In this document: positions 12,140 through 24,200 of the stretch, piece by piece | Numbering within the stretch: the first letter of the stretch is position 1 | How the letters are laid out: the number at the start of each line of letters is the position of its first letter | The notes under the pieces: model-generated | Told to the model about the DNA's origin: nothing | The model's database searches: none | Seen by the model: only the letters and a program-made list of their open reading frames with translations | NCBI GenBank assembly: GCA_030323885.1 | Contig: CM059189.1 | Coordinates: forward strand, 43,429,428 to 43,493,427 | Direction of reading: 5' to 3' | DNA from: Branchipolynoe longqiensis | Taxonomy: Eukaryota; Annelida; Polychaeta; Phyllodocida; Polynoidae | Length of the DNA stretch: 64,000 bases | Position numbers and translations under genes: made by a program

Positions 12140-12560
12140 TCACAGCTGGCAAAACCAATCACCCAACACACCCGACACTAGCAGCACACACCCGACACTA
12201 GCAGCACACTCGACACTAGCAGCATATCACCTCTGCCAATTTGGATTTCCACCACTGTAATTGCTTACATCGTCATCAAAGGCCAGTTGCTCTCATACCA
12301 TGTCTATGTGGTGTGGGAGGTTAAAACTCCTTTGGGTCGGTAAAAGTGTAGGCTCGGGCTTTCTATCGACCACCTGTCTAATGGTGAAAACAAGACTACT
12401 TAAACTTGTCCATTAATAGGCAGGATAAATCTTCAATAAAAATATCACACCCGGCACTAACAACACACACTCGCCACTAGCAGCACATGCCCAACATTAG
12501 CAGCACACACCCATCACTAGCAGCACACACCCGACACTAGCAGCACACACCCATCAACCA
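12140..12560. repeat. 19-20 base minisatellite interrupted by SINE-B
   Basis: ACACCCGACACTAGCAGC units at 12160-12225 and 12445-12560. Confidence 0.8.
12228..12442 (+). mobile_element. SINE-B, 5' truncated
   Basis: Starts at TGCCAATTTGGATTTCCACC and runs to the SINE-B tail. Inserted in a CACCCGACACTAGCAGCA minisatellite that continues on both sides. Confidence 0.8.
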
Positions 12561-12666
12561 AAATTCCACGCCAGGCTCAACTAGCCGACTGAAGATACTT
12601 TCTCAAGGTGGGTTGTGTGAGTGTGAGTTGTGTGTGTGTGTGTGTGTGGAGGGGGGTTGTATCCCT

Positions 12667-12786
12667 TCAGGCCTGACGACTGAGCATGGCCTGCTCCACC
12701 TTGCGCTGCAGCCACTTGAGCACCTCGTCGTCTTCACACAGCAGCTCCCGTTCGTCACTCGTGTAGAGGCTGAAGCCCGTGTCGTC
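12667..12786 (-). CDS. VPS13: VPS13 terminal exon w17 with stop
   Basis: Begins after TTTGTAG and ends in TGA at 12667-12669; 39 codons. [19 protein letters not shown] then [13 protein letters not shown], the C-terminal helix of the PH-like domain. I saw no unambiguous polyadenylation signal in the minisatellite DNA that follows. Confidence 0.9.
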   Translation of the reverse strand, partial: DDTGFSLYTSDERELLCEDDEVLKWLQRKVEQAMLSRQA

Positions 12787-15700
12787 CTACAAAGCACCAA
12801 GTAGGCAAGTCAGCAGCAGTAGCACCGGGCCCAGTCTGACTGCCCTGCCACGCGCCGGTGTGGCGGGTTTGGGCCTCCATCGGTTTACGCTCTACGCTGT
12901 CGCTTCTGCGCATGCGCCAAAATCGACCGGCGCTTTCAAACTGCACATTGTTGCGGGTTTGGGCTTCCGTCAGTTTACGCTCTATGCTATTGCTTCTGCA
13001 CATGCGCGGATGCCCTGCGCATGCACCAAAATCGACTGGCGCTTCAGGGGGGGGTACTTTTTTTTTTTCACTATCTCGGGAGGGGAGGAGATTATTTTAA
13101 TAATTCTTTTTGTATCCGAGAGGGGGGGGGGGGGGTAATTCTTGTGTTTTTTTCCCTATCTCGGGAGGGGGAGGGGATTATTTTAATAATTCTTTTTGTA
13201 TCTCTGAGGGGGAGGGGGTACTTTTATTTAACTTTTTATGGCTTGCTTTTTATGGCTTGGGGGGGTTATTTCCTACCTCTATGCACACAGCAGCTGGTCG
13301 AGTCTACCCCACAGGCAGCAGTGTGTTCTCATATCAATCAGGGACGGGGAGAGGGGACACACACAATCAATCAGTCCGGGGTGGGGGAGATGCGACACAA
13401 TCAATCAATCAGGGGCATGGGAGAGACAACACAATAAATCAATTAGGGACAAAGAGAGGTAACACAATCAATCAATCAATCAGGGAGAGGTGACACAATC
13501 AATCAGGGATGGGGAGAGGCAACACAATCAATCAATCAGGCATGGGGGAGAGGTGACACAATCAATCAATCAGGAACGGGGGAGAGGCGACACAATTACA
13601 GAAGGGGAGAAGCGACAAAATCAATCAATCAGGGAGGGGAGAGGTGACACAATCAATCAGGGATGGGGAGAGGCAACACAATCAATCAATCAGGTGTGGG
13701 GGAGATGTGACACAATCAATCAATCATGAATGGGGGAGGTGACACAATCAATCAATCAGGAACATGGAGAGGTAACACAATCAATCAATCAGGAACAGGG
13801 AGAGGTGACACAATCAATCAATCAGGAACGGGGGAGAGGTGACACAATTAGAGAAGGGGAGACGTGGCACAATCAATCAATCAGGGAGGGGAGAGGTGAC
13901 ACAATCCATCAGGGATGGGGAGAGGCAACACAATCAATCAATCAGGCACGGTGGAGAGGCGACAAATGCACGTACATATATGTACACAAAATCACTTGCA
14001 CACATTTACATACACACGAAACACGTTGCTAAATCAAGCGTTTATAAAATCAGAAAATATCTATTGGCTGGGAGAGACAAGGGAGAGGTAGGGAGGGGAT
14101 ATATGGAAAGGGAGAGACGGAGAGACTGTGGGAGACAGAGCGACATTAGAGAGAGGTGTGAGAGAGACAAAAGAAAGACAGATACTGAGGGTCAGAGATG
14201 GAGGAATAAGGGGGGGGGGAGAGAGAGAAAAAGACAGAAATAGCGGAGTCGAGAGACAAATACAGAGGAAGTCAGACAGGGAGACAAAGACAGAAGCAAG
14301 ATGACAGACAGAGGGATAGACAAAGAGAGAAAGAGACAGAGACAGAGAGAGACAGACAGAGAGACATACAGAGAGAGAGAGAGAGACAGAGAGACAGACA
14401 GACAGATAGACATGAGTAGAAAGACAGTCAGAGGGAGACGAAGTATGAAAGAGAACTGGAAAGTTAAATACTTTATTTTACTCCCCCGCCCATACCCTAC
14501 TAAGCACGGCGACAGTGGCGCTTCTTCTAAGGCACAGACTGGCGTACCTTCTTGACCTTGAAGATGAGCTTGCCGGGCATGACGTGCGGCACGACGAGGA
14601 TATCCTCCATGGGCGTCTCCCACACCACGTCCCAGTCACCCCAGAAACGCTGCTTCTCCAGGAGCATGATCCGCCTGCAGAAACAGCACACTTAGCACTT
14701 CTAATAAAACTCAATAAACAAAAACCCGACCTTTTAAAGCCCCAAATTGTTCACCTTGAATAAAAGAGAAGGCAGTCAGGGCCATACTCTCAAACTAGTA
14801 AAACCCAGAGCCATTTCAAAGTTAAGGCAACATAGTTTCTCAAACAGGATCATAAATATATGGAACAGTCTCCCACAAAATGTTATTGATGCGGAGTCAA
14901 TTAATTCATTCAAGAATAGATTAGAAAAAGCATGGGCTGATGATCCAGGTAAATTTGACCCCTTATTCACCACATGCTACTAATTACTCCTTGTGTTGCT
15001 TATTTACTTGCACTCAAGCAAAAATGAGAGACAAATAAGTGTTCACACTTCCTGTCTACCATTCGCTATATCGCTATAAAATATTAAAATTTCTTTTCTT
15101 TCTCCAAACCTAACCCAAAATAAAACCGATATATTGAGGTTTTGTAGGAATATTTATTGTGATACAAAGAGGTACTGTAAGAAACAATTTAACAATATAA
15201 CAGGTTTATTTCCAACGCCTGCCCCCCCCCCCCCCCACCCCCAACTCGCCCCCAATAACTGTTACACAATCCGGATAACTACTTTAAGGTGCAAGTTACG
15301 TGGTGAAAAAGTCAGGCTAAACAAAGTTAGATTCCTGACGTCAGCATATTCGGTGTTACTTATGAATCAAATCGATCATTTCTTCGTGTAATTTTTAATG
15401 ACTTATAATAATTTTGGTATAATTGTATTACTTTTCAGTACTTAATTTTTGCATTTTCAAAAGTTAGTACTATTTAGGTTTTGTATGACCAGTAAGAACC
15501 CTGTATAATTCAAAAGTAATTATGCATCGGGTACAGACCTGTCAGTGAACATGGCAACATCAGCCTTGTCGTCTCTGCTGAGGGAGGCATGTGCCAGGTA
15601 GATGTCCGTGTCCTTGTAGCGACCTTTGTTGAGGCTGTTCAGCATCCGCATCCCAATAGCCTGGTACAGCGAATACGGCTTCAAGCCCTGCAGTCAACAC

Positions 15701-18700
15701 AACGCTTACGTAAACATTTGAATTACATAACTTTTAAAATGCTTTGCATCTTGAAGCATTATTAGGAAGGTAGCGCACATAAAGTTAAACAGATATGTTG
15801 ACGAGGCAACATAGTTAATTCGCGCACGAGGCAAGGCTTCACTCAGCACGTGATCCCTCCGCCCTTCTCCCTCACTTCCCTTTGCGCTCCCGTACGAGCA
15901 ACAGTAACTTGTCCCCACCCACCCGACCCTCTTCCTTGATGGGTTAAGTGCCGAGTTTCGTTGTTAGTTTTCTTGATTGTTGATTCTCACCATGTTATCT
16001 ATCTCGATTCAGACATTCACGCTACGGATTATCGATAACATTAAATGACATTTATGACATCAACCGGAAGCCAGCCTTCCATGTCGACAGGTGCCAGCCT
16101 CCTGCACGCCCGATGCGGCACTGTTATCTGAACTTGATTGATTACCTATTTGATTGACTTAATCAATAAATGATTATTTAAACCTTGACTCATGAGTCCT
16201 TTGTCCAAGCGTCGTGAATTACTATTCATAATTTCCTTTTATTGTTAGTATTATGATTTATCAACATACTTTCCAATTATATTTTGTTATGTAATGCATT
16301 ATGCGAATATAAACAAGCTGCATCTTACTGCTAGTTATGTAGTTATGGAAATCATACCGTGCCTGGGTGTCTTAATCGAACACGATGGCGCCACCTGTTT
16401 GTGGAATTTAACTAGTAGGAATATTATAATGTGTATATATATATGCGCTGTATAATGTATTATGTGAGTAGAAAGGCGCGGAATGGAATTATTATTATTA
16501 TTATATTGTACCGATTATTCAATGGTCTGCATCGACTGGTTCATGTTTGACCTGTGGTGCCGCCACCGGTCCTCCTCGTCCCTAATGGACGCCGGAAACC
16601 TCACTCGCACCAGAGGATATATAAGCATACGCTATAGGCCTATATATGTGATTTATAAGGATTATGCGTATATAGATAATCAGGTTATTATATATCAGTG
16701 GCAGAATAAACCAGCTAGTTGCCTGGTCTGATGATTTTTTGAATTTCTACCATTTTTAGAGATAATTATATTAGGTTGATTGTTTGGTTGACCTTACTTT
16801 AGTTTGAAATAACTTTCATTATAGAGCATTAACTTTGAAGATATTATAAGTGAAAAGATACCAAAAGGAATTTGGTGGACATGTCAAAATTCTGACACCA
16901 TAGGCTTCAGCAGTGACAGGTTCTATTAAATTGACTTAGTATGTCCTTCTATGTGGAAATAAATGCTTAAGGGGCTGTCACATTACGGCGTATGGCGGGA
17001 GCGTATTGAAAACCTACGTACGCCGTGCTGGTGCCACTTTCGGGTGTGTTTGAGCGTATGGGGGACCTATGAGGAGCGTACGAGGAGTGTATGGGAGCGT
17101 ATGGGAGCGTGCTGTGACATTTTTTGACATTATGGGCCATACGCCCTCATAGGTCGTGTTTTTTTGAGCATGCACAAAAAAAATTGGACGGACGAATTTA
17201 TGAAAGCGTATGGCGGCGTATGCCTCATACGCTTCACATACGCCGGCATGTTGCGGCACTGGCGGCGTATGAGTAGCGTATGAGTAGCGTATGAGTAGCG
17301 TATGAGTAGCGTATGCGGCGTATGCCGACGTATATGACGTAATGCCGCTACGCCGCCATACGCTCCCACCATACGCCGTAATGTGACAGGGCCTTTAATA
17401 AGTGCACAAGTATCTAAGTTGGATATGTAGGATAAGATCTAGGTGAGTGTCTTGGTTTTGCAAATGTAATGCTTTCATTGGACAATGGCAGCTTTAAGCT
17501 GTGGCATCTGAGGTCATCACCGTATGATTCCATGATGTGATTGATTGATTGGTGGTTGCTTTACGCCGTGTCGGCAGCATAGGCCATATTCACGGCGAGA
17601 AATGTTTGTTTTTTGTTCAAACCATCGCTTTTACATGATGTGATGTGTACTAGTGTAGCCTGTTAAGGCTCAGTCACACCTTACCGGACTGGGGAAACGG
17701 ATAGAAAACGGACACTGTCCAGTGAAATACGGCAATGTATGGTTTATATATGGTATGCATCCGGCGTGTCCGTTCTGTGTCCGGTGGTGTCCTGTGTGTA
17801 TGGTAGCAAGTTTTGAACATGCACAAAACTTGTACCGGACACCGCCGGACTGACGTGTACGGTTGGTGTCCGTTTTAAGTCTGTTTAGTCTGTCTTGTCT
17901 GGTTCATGTCCGTTACCCATCCGTTACGTAGTCCCTGCTTAGTCCGTTGATGGTGTTGCGGGAATTCAGTCAGTATATGTTTTCGGCGCGTCCGTGAACA
18001 ATCCGGTAGTGTCCGGTTGATGTTCGGTCCGTCCGTTAGACATTCATTTGTCATCCGGTTATCGTTCGGTGTCTATTCATTAATGTACGTTCCTTGTCTG
18101 TTTAGCGTCCGTTTCGTTCGGCTCCCTTTGCAACATTTCGGTACATTTTGATACCAAACACAATTCTTTGTCCGGTTGTGTCCATTGCTCAATCTGGTAA
18201 GGTGTTACAGGCACTTGCGTGTTACACCAGTATTATTCCGCTAGTCCATTACCGGTACACCTTTGGATACACTGCGCTAACCATGTTAACTCAGCATCAC
18301 TTACCTTATCTGGGTGGATGTAGCGGGGCGGCCTCATGCGGACCACCACATCATCTCCCATCTCTGCAGCCCTGGAGGAAACAGGGAAGTGTGATTGCAC
18401 CAACTATCAAGCATCCACAAGCATCCCCCGGGCGCGGTGGTCGAATCGGTAGAGGGCGGGCCTCGCGTGCGGGAGATCGGGCTTTCGGTTCCCGGTCAAG
18501 TCAAACCAATGACTTCTAAAAATTGATACTTGTCACTTCCTAGCCTGGTGCTCGGTATTAATAGGATAGGGCAAGGACTGGTTAGCTCAGTGTCAGGATA
18601 ATGTAACTGGGTGAGATATTGGGTCACGGGGCTGATGGCTTGATTTCCTAGTGGGGCAGCACTATAAAGTTGCCATGAGTGTGCACTGTCACAAGTCGGT

Positions 18701-21141
18701 ACCAGTCCTAATATGCCCTTAGCTGTTGCCAGGACGTAAAACCCCAACAACCAACCATCCATAACTTTATAAGCATCCACAAGCATCCTCAGCACCAGTC
18801 ACAGAGCTGGCCAAGACTATACTAAATTAGAGTAAGAGAAACACTGGGTAGAATCGAACCCAGAAGCTTGCCCACGGTGAAATGTACTTGGACCATGACC
18901 AGATATCCCACTCAGTCACATTATCATGACCCTGAGCCAACCAGCCCTTGCCCTACCCCAGTGATGCTGACAAATATCCAGGGGCGGCAGCGACATTCAT
19001 CAATTGTTAAAAGTCTTGGGATTTACCTATGACCTCCCGCATGAGAAGCTCGCGCCTTAGCCAATCGATCAGCCCTTCTATTTTGTGCTTGTAGTATTAG
19101 AAGGTCAGGTAGATGGAGTTCTATCTTCATAACCACAAAGAATATATTCTTTTGAGCTGGCTTTTTCATCCCTCCAACCAAACCCAAAACCCGTAAAATA
19201 CCCCTCACCCTTTTAAATATATAATACAACCATATATATATATATACATAAATTATAAATGCACCAGTAGCTAAATTGACAAAACAACAAACACCCCTCC
19301 TCCTGCTTCATACAGACATTTCATTTCTCCACTTCAGTTCGTAGTTTATCCTTCAAACATATATTTTTTCCACGTGATATTTTCCCGTAAACGCGGTTTG
19401 TCATACAATTTTAAATTCGTCACATTAGCTAAGTTAATCTCCGAAGCATTAAAGAGAAATCCTTCTCTTCTAAACACGGCCAGTATTTGAGTTTATTAAT
19501 ATGATTTTTTAACATTTTATTTATTCTTACAACAGTAGTTGTAGTGCAACAAAAAATAAGGACTTTAGAAATCTACCCAAGCAGCTCTTACATGATTCTT
19601 GTGTCACACTCAATATATATATATATGTGTGTGTGTGTGTGAGTGTGTGAGTGTGTGTAGGTGTGTGTGTGAGTGTGTGAGTGTGTGTAGGTGTGTGTGT
19701 GTGTAAAAAAGCTCACCAGAAACAGTCTTTAATTATCGGCACTAATTATAATCCCACAACCAGGTAAAGAATGAAAACCAATCAGATTCTACGATACTCA
19801 CCATTTTATTTAACCCATTAAATACTTGATTAGAAAGCGGGAGAAAAGCATATCAACTCGTAAATATCTTTACATCATTTTCTAAATTAAACAATACTTA
19901 TTTGATTATTCTAGCAGGATAAAATCAATATAAAATTTCCGTTAAACTTTAAGCAAAAATTAAACTATTTAAAAACTAAGTAACGGCTGTGGTGTGTGAG
20001 CAGGGAACTTAACTGTCATTTAATACCAAAGCATAGTCATTATAAATGTTATTCATGAAATTACCTCCTTTTGTTATTTGTGGTAAAAAATGCAAATTTC
20101 CTCGACGTTCTAGAAATACAGATCGCATAACATCAATATAGGTTTCAGGATTTGTAGATAATATTATCACGGATGAAAGTGGTATCTGACCAAAAAAAAC
20201 CCGCAGAAATCTGTGGCGAGGAATCTGTAAATAATCGAGAATACTGAAAACAGAATGTTACTTCAATAATAGCATCCTTTTCCGAGTAATTATTGTCTTA
20301 CATTATCCAATATTGTGAAATTTCTGCGAAAACGCTGATATTGTCCTAAAGCCTTAGCACTGTCAGGAAATATCGAAGACTTCCACTCTCCTCCCACTAT
20401 CCTAGTTCTATTCTACTGGATCAGTCAGTACAGACTATCCTTGGAGAGGATTCCACTGTCCTTGTTGTGACTGTTTTATTTCACATGCCACTAATTCCGT
20501 TTCTCTCTCCTTGCTTTATTGTTTGTCTGGGGTCATATATATATATATGAGTCAGTCTCATGAAAATAGGCCATTTGGTGCATGGGGGGGGGGGGGGAAG
20601 ATGTCGGCGTCGACCATTGGATGTCGGCATCGAACAGCATACCTATAGTTTAGCATTAACAGAAGTGTTCGAAATTTCTTAAATTCATCCTGAATGTAAA
20701 GGTAGAGAAAATACAACAACCCTGTTTGTTTCTAGGATAATTTAATATGAAACAAAGAAATGCACTACACTTGAACTATTGCGACGCCGACATCTGTTAA
20801 ATTGACCAAAATCGCTCTTTGAAAATAAACAAATATGTTGATGAACCTTTTTTTTTATGGGCTTCCCTCAATGTGTACAGTCCATAGGATTTTGTAAGGA
20901 AATCCTTTTTTTAAACAGTACATGACCAAAATGGAAATTTTACCTATTTTTTCTTCTTTTTAGGCAACATAAGAATTCCTATTTTTAACATTTAAAAATA
21001 TTTTTAACAACGGTTTTCACAGCATTGTTCCTGACACCCTTTCCCAGGAAACTTTAATCCAGACTATTTTGGAGATGCATTCCCACTCTTTTCTGCATTT
21101 TGATATTAAAACCACCAATCGGCCCATTTTCGTGAGACAGA

Positions 21142-21202
<61 letters not shown>

Positions 21203-24200
21203 TAGTTATACGAGTCTTACCTTGGTACAGATGATGGATAACTGTTGTTTTACCGAGGTATAAGCCTCGGATAGATGTGGGCTAGGGAGAGGTAAGCACG
21301 TCCGGTACCAGCAATCTTAACCTACTTATTGAGGATAAAAATGACTTTCAAACAATGGATACTATTACTTCACCGAAAAGGTACACCAACGGAATAGATG
21401 TGGCAGGGTGTGGCGGGAGGGCCCTAGCCCACATCTATCCGAGGCTTATACCTCGGTAAAACAACAGTTATCCATCATCTGTACCAAGGTAAGACTCGTA
21501 TAACTATACTATTTTACCTCGGTAAACAGCCTCAGGCTAGCCTCAGGCTAGGGAGACCTTTACATAATTCATTTTTATCCTTAATATCATTCTTTCTTAT
21601 TATTATAACATTCTAAATTTTTGTTCTCACCTATTCTTGTTAGTTGGCGAGAAGACGCTTTGCAACGCCGGTAGGCTTTTCTAGTCGTTTATTATAATGT
21701 TTTGCAAACGACTTAGCCGTCTTCCAGCCTGCATGCGCTAGTATTCTTTTCACAGAAATACCAAGCACCCGTGCCTTGGAGACCATGGCTCCTCTAGTTG
21801 AGTGGGAAGAGTATTTACTCGTATCCACTCCAGCCAATTTCAACACCGTAATTGTCCATCTGGCAAGTGTGTCTCGTGAAATCGCCTTATGTGGCTTTAT
21901 AAAGCTCACTAATAGTTGTTGTGATGCACGTAAATCCTTTGTCTTGTATATATAAGCCCGTATGGCCGACACAACACATAATTTCCGATCATTCGGAAAA
22001 CAGTCTAAGTGAACCGTTGATAAAGGGTCACCTAACGTGTTTGATTTAAGCAATTTTTCTAAATCAAACGTAGCTTGTTGCTTGTCTATTTCTAATCCAG
22101 TTAAGGATAAAGCAACAATCGTCTGTCCTCTGTGTCCAGTTACTAACAATAACAGGACCGCGACCTTAAAACCTAACTGTTTTATATCTAACCACGAGTT
22201 GTGAGGCCAAGCCTGAAACAACTTAAATACTATAGAAACATCCCAAAACCGACTATACTTTGGTTTTGGAGGATTCCTTTGATAAATTGAACGAAGTAAA
22301 TAACAAATAACATAATGTTTTCCAACTGTTTCGCCATCAATTCTAGGTAATATAATTGATAACGCACACCTCGCCGCATTAATCGATCCAAAGGAAAGTC
22401 CTTCATCCTCTAGAGAACGAAGAAACCGAGCTACTTGTGAAATCTTTGGATTTGTTGGCTTAACTTTCATTAACAAACAATGTACACCCCATTTCTTTAA
22501 ATAGGTTGTATACATTTTGACAGTTCCTGGCCTCCAGGCATCCGATACTATCCTATCCTCAGTAATTCTGTCCAATCCAAATTGCTGTAGCTGCTTCCTT
22601 AGAAAAGGAATGCCAATAGGGGCGTCGTTGACACGTCGCCGTGAACCACTAGCGGTCCGTGGTGCATCAGATTCCCGAGTTTTCTTGGGAATCGTATACG
22701 ATCTTTTGCCAGTTGTGAAACTGCTGGCAGCCAAGGTTGCGTGTCCCAATCGGACACCACCAGTATCGCATGTGTCCCTTCCAAGCCGATTTTTCTCACT
22801 ACTCGGCTGATAATGCTAAATGGTGGGAAAATATAAAAATAATTATTTTCCCAAGTAATAGCAAACGCATCTACTTTCCAAGCATCCGGTTCAGGATGCC
22901 AAGAAACATAACAGGGTAACTTGTTATTATTTCGTGATGCAAATAAGTCAACTTCAGGTGTACCCCATTTTTCACAAACGAAGTTAAACAAAGGTGTAGA
23001 GAGAGACCACTCTAAATGGTCATGGAAATTTCTACTTTTATAATCTGCAAGTGTATTTTGTGACCCTGGAATATGCGCTACAGTCAGCCAGACTTGTTGA
23101 GCCTGTGCCCAGTTCCAAATCAGTTTAGCTAACTGATTGCAAGACTTTGATTTGGTTCCACCCATGTTACGAATATATGCCATGGCAGTAGTATTATCAG
23201 TTAGTATTCTAACCTGTGATTTATTTATCTTTACTAAACTACGTAAGCCCAGATAAATAGCACACAATTCTAGTGCATTAATATAGTCTGATTTTTCATC
23301 ATCAAGCCATCTACCTCCTGTTGTGACCCCATCTCGATGAGCTCCCCAACCTTCTAACGAAGCATCAGTAGTAATTACTGTATTAGGTTCCGCCATGCGG
23401 ATTGGATTTGGTGAACTTGCTATATGTTGCATCCACCATCCAATATCCTGTAACCCTTCTTGCGAAATAAACATCTTTCGCTCAAAATTGCCTTTAGTTC
23501 GTGTTAACGCTAAATTTTTATCTATTTCTAGCGACTTAATATGGGCCTTCCCATATAACACAGCAGGTGCATATGAGGTCATTATGCCAATAAGAACAGC
23601 AACCTGTCTAATTTTTGGATTTGATAACTTAATAAGCTGAGTCGCTGTAGTCATAAACTTAATTAGTTTTTGTTCTGTTATCGACACTGTAAGGGACTGT
23701 GTATCCAGAATAAACCCTAAACATTTGAGTTGTTTTGTTGGTTTAAACACTGACTTTTGTTGATGTACATAAAACCCCAATTTAGTGAGTAATGCACATA
23801 AATCCAAAACTGCATTCACACAACCAATTTGTGTTGATGCTATAATAAAAGAATCATCTATGTATGGAAACATTATGTGACCCTTCCTCGCCATTACCGA
23901 GAAAACAGGTTTAAGCAATTTAGTAAATAAACGTGGCGCACAAGCTAAGCCATTCGGCATGCAGGTAAACTCATAGAGTTGGTTATCCCAAATAAATCGA
24001 AGAAATTTTCGGTATTGTTCCATTATGGGAAGCGTATAATATGCATCCTGTAAATCAACACTAGCCATCCACGCATCTGGTGTAATCAGATCTCGTGCCG
24101 TATCTAGAGAGAACATTTTAAAATGTCGATATTCCACCCTTTTATTAAGGATTGTTAAATCCAGGATCATTCGAACATCACCATTAGGCTTCGGTCTCGA

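Noticed and set aside
13021..14243. Long plus-strand frames with QSINQ and GRGDT repeats
   Set aside because: They are translations of a 32-34 base minisatellite; frames shift with unit length and no domain is present.
18306..18364. Exon w14 starting at the CTGCAG acceptor
   Set aside because: It would break frame with exon w13; the CCTCCAG acceptor at 18372-18373 keeps frame and adds the conserved RAAE residues.
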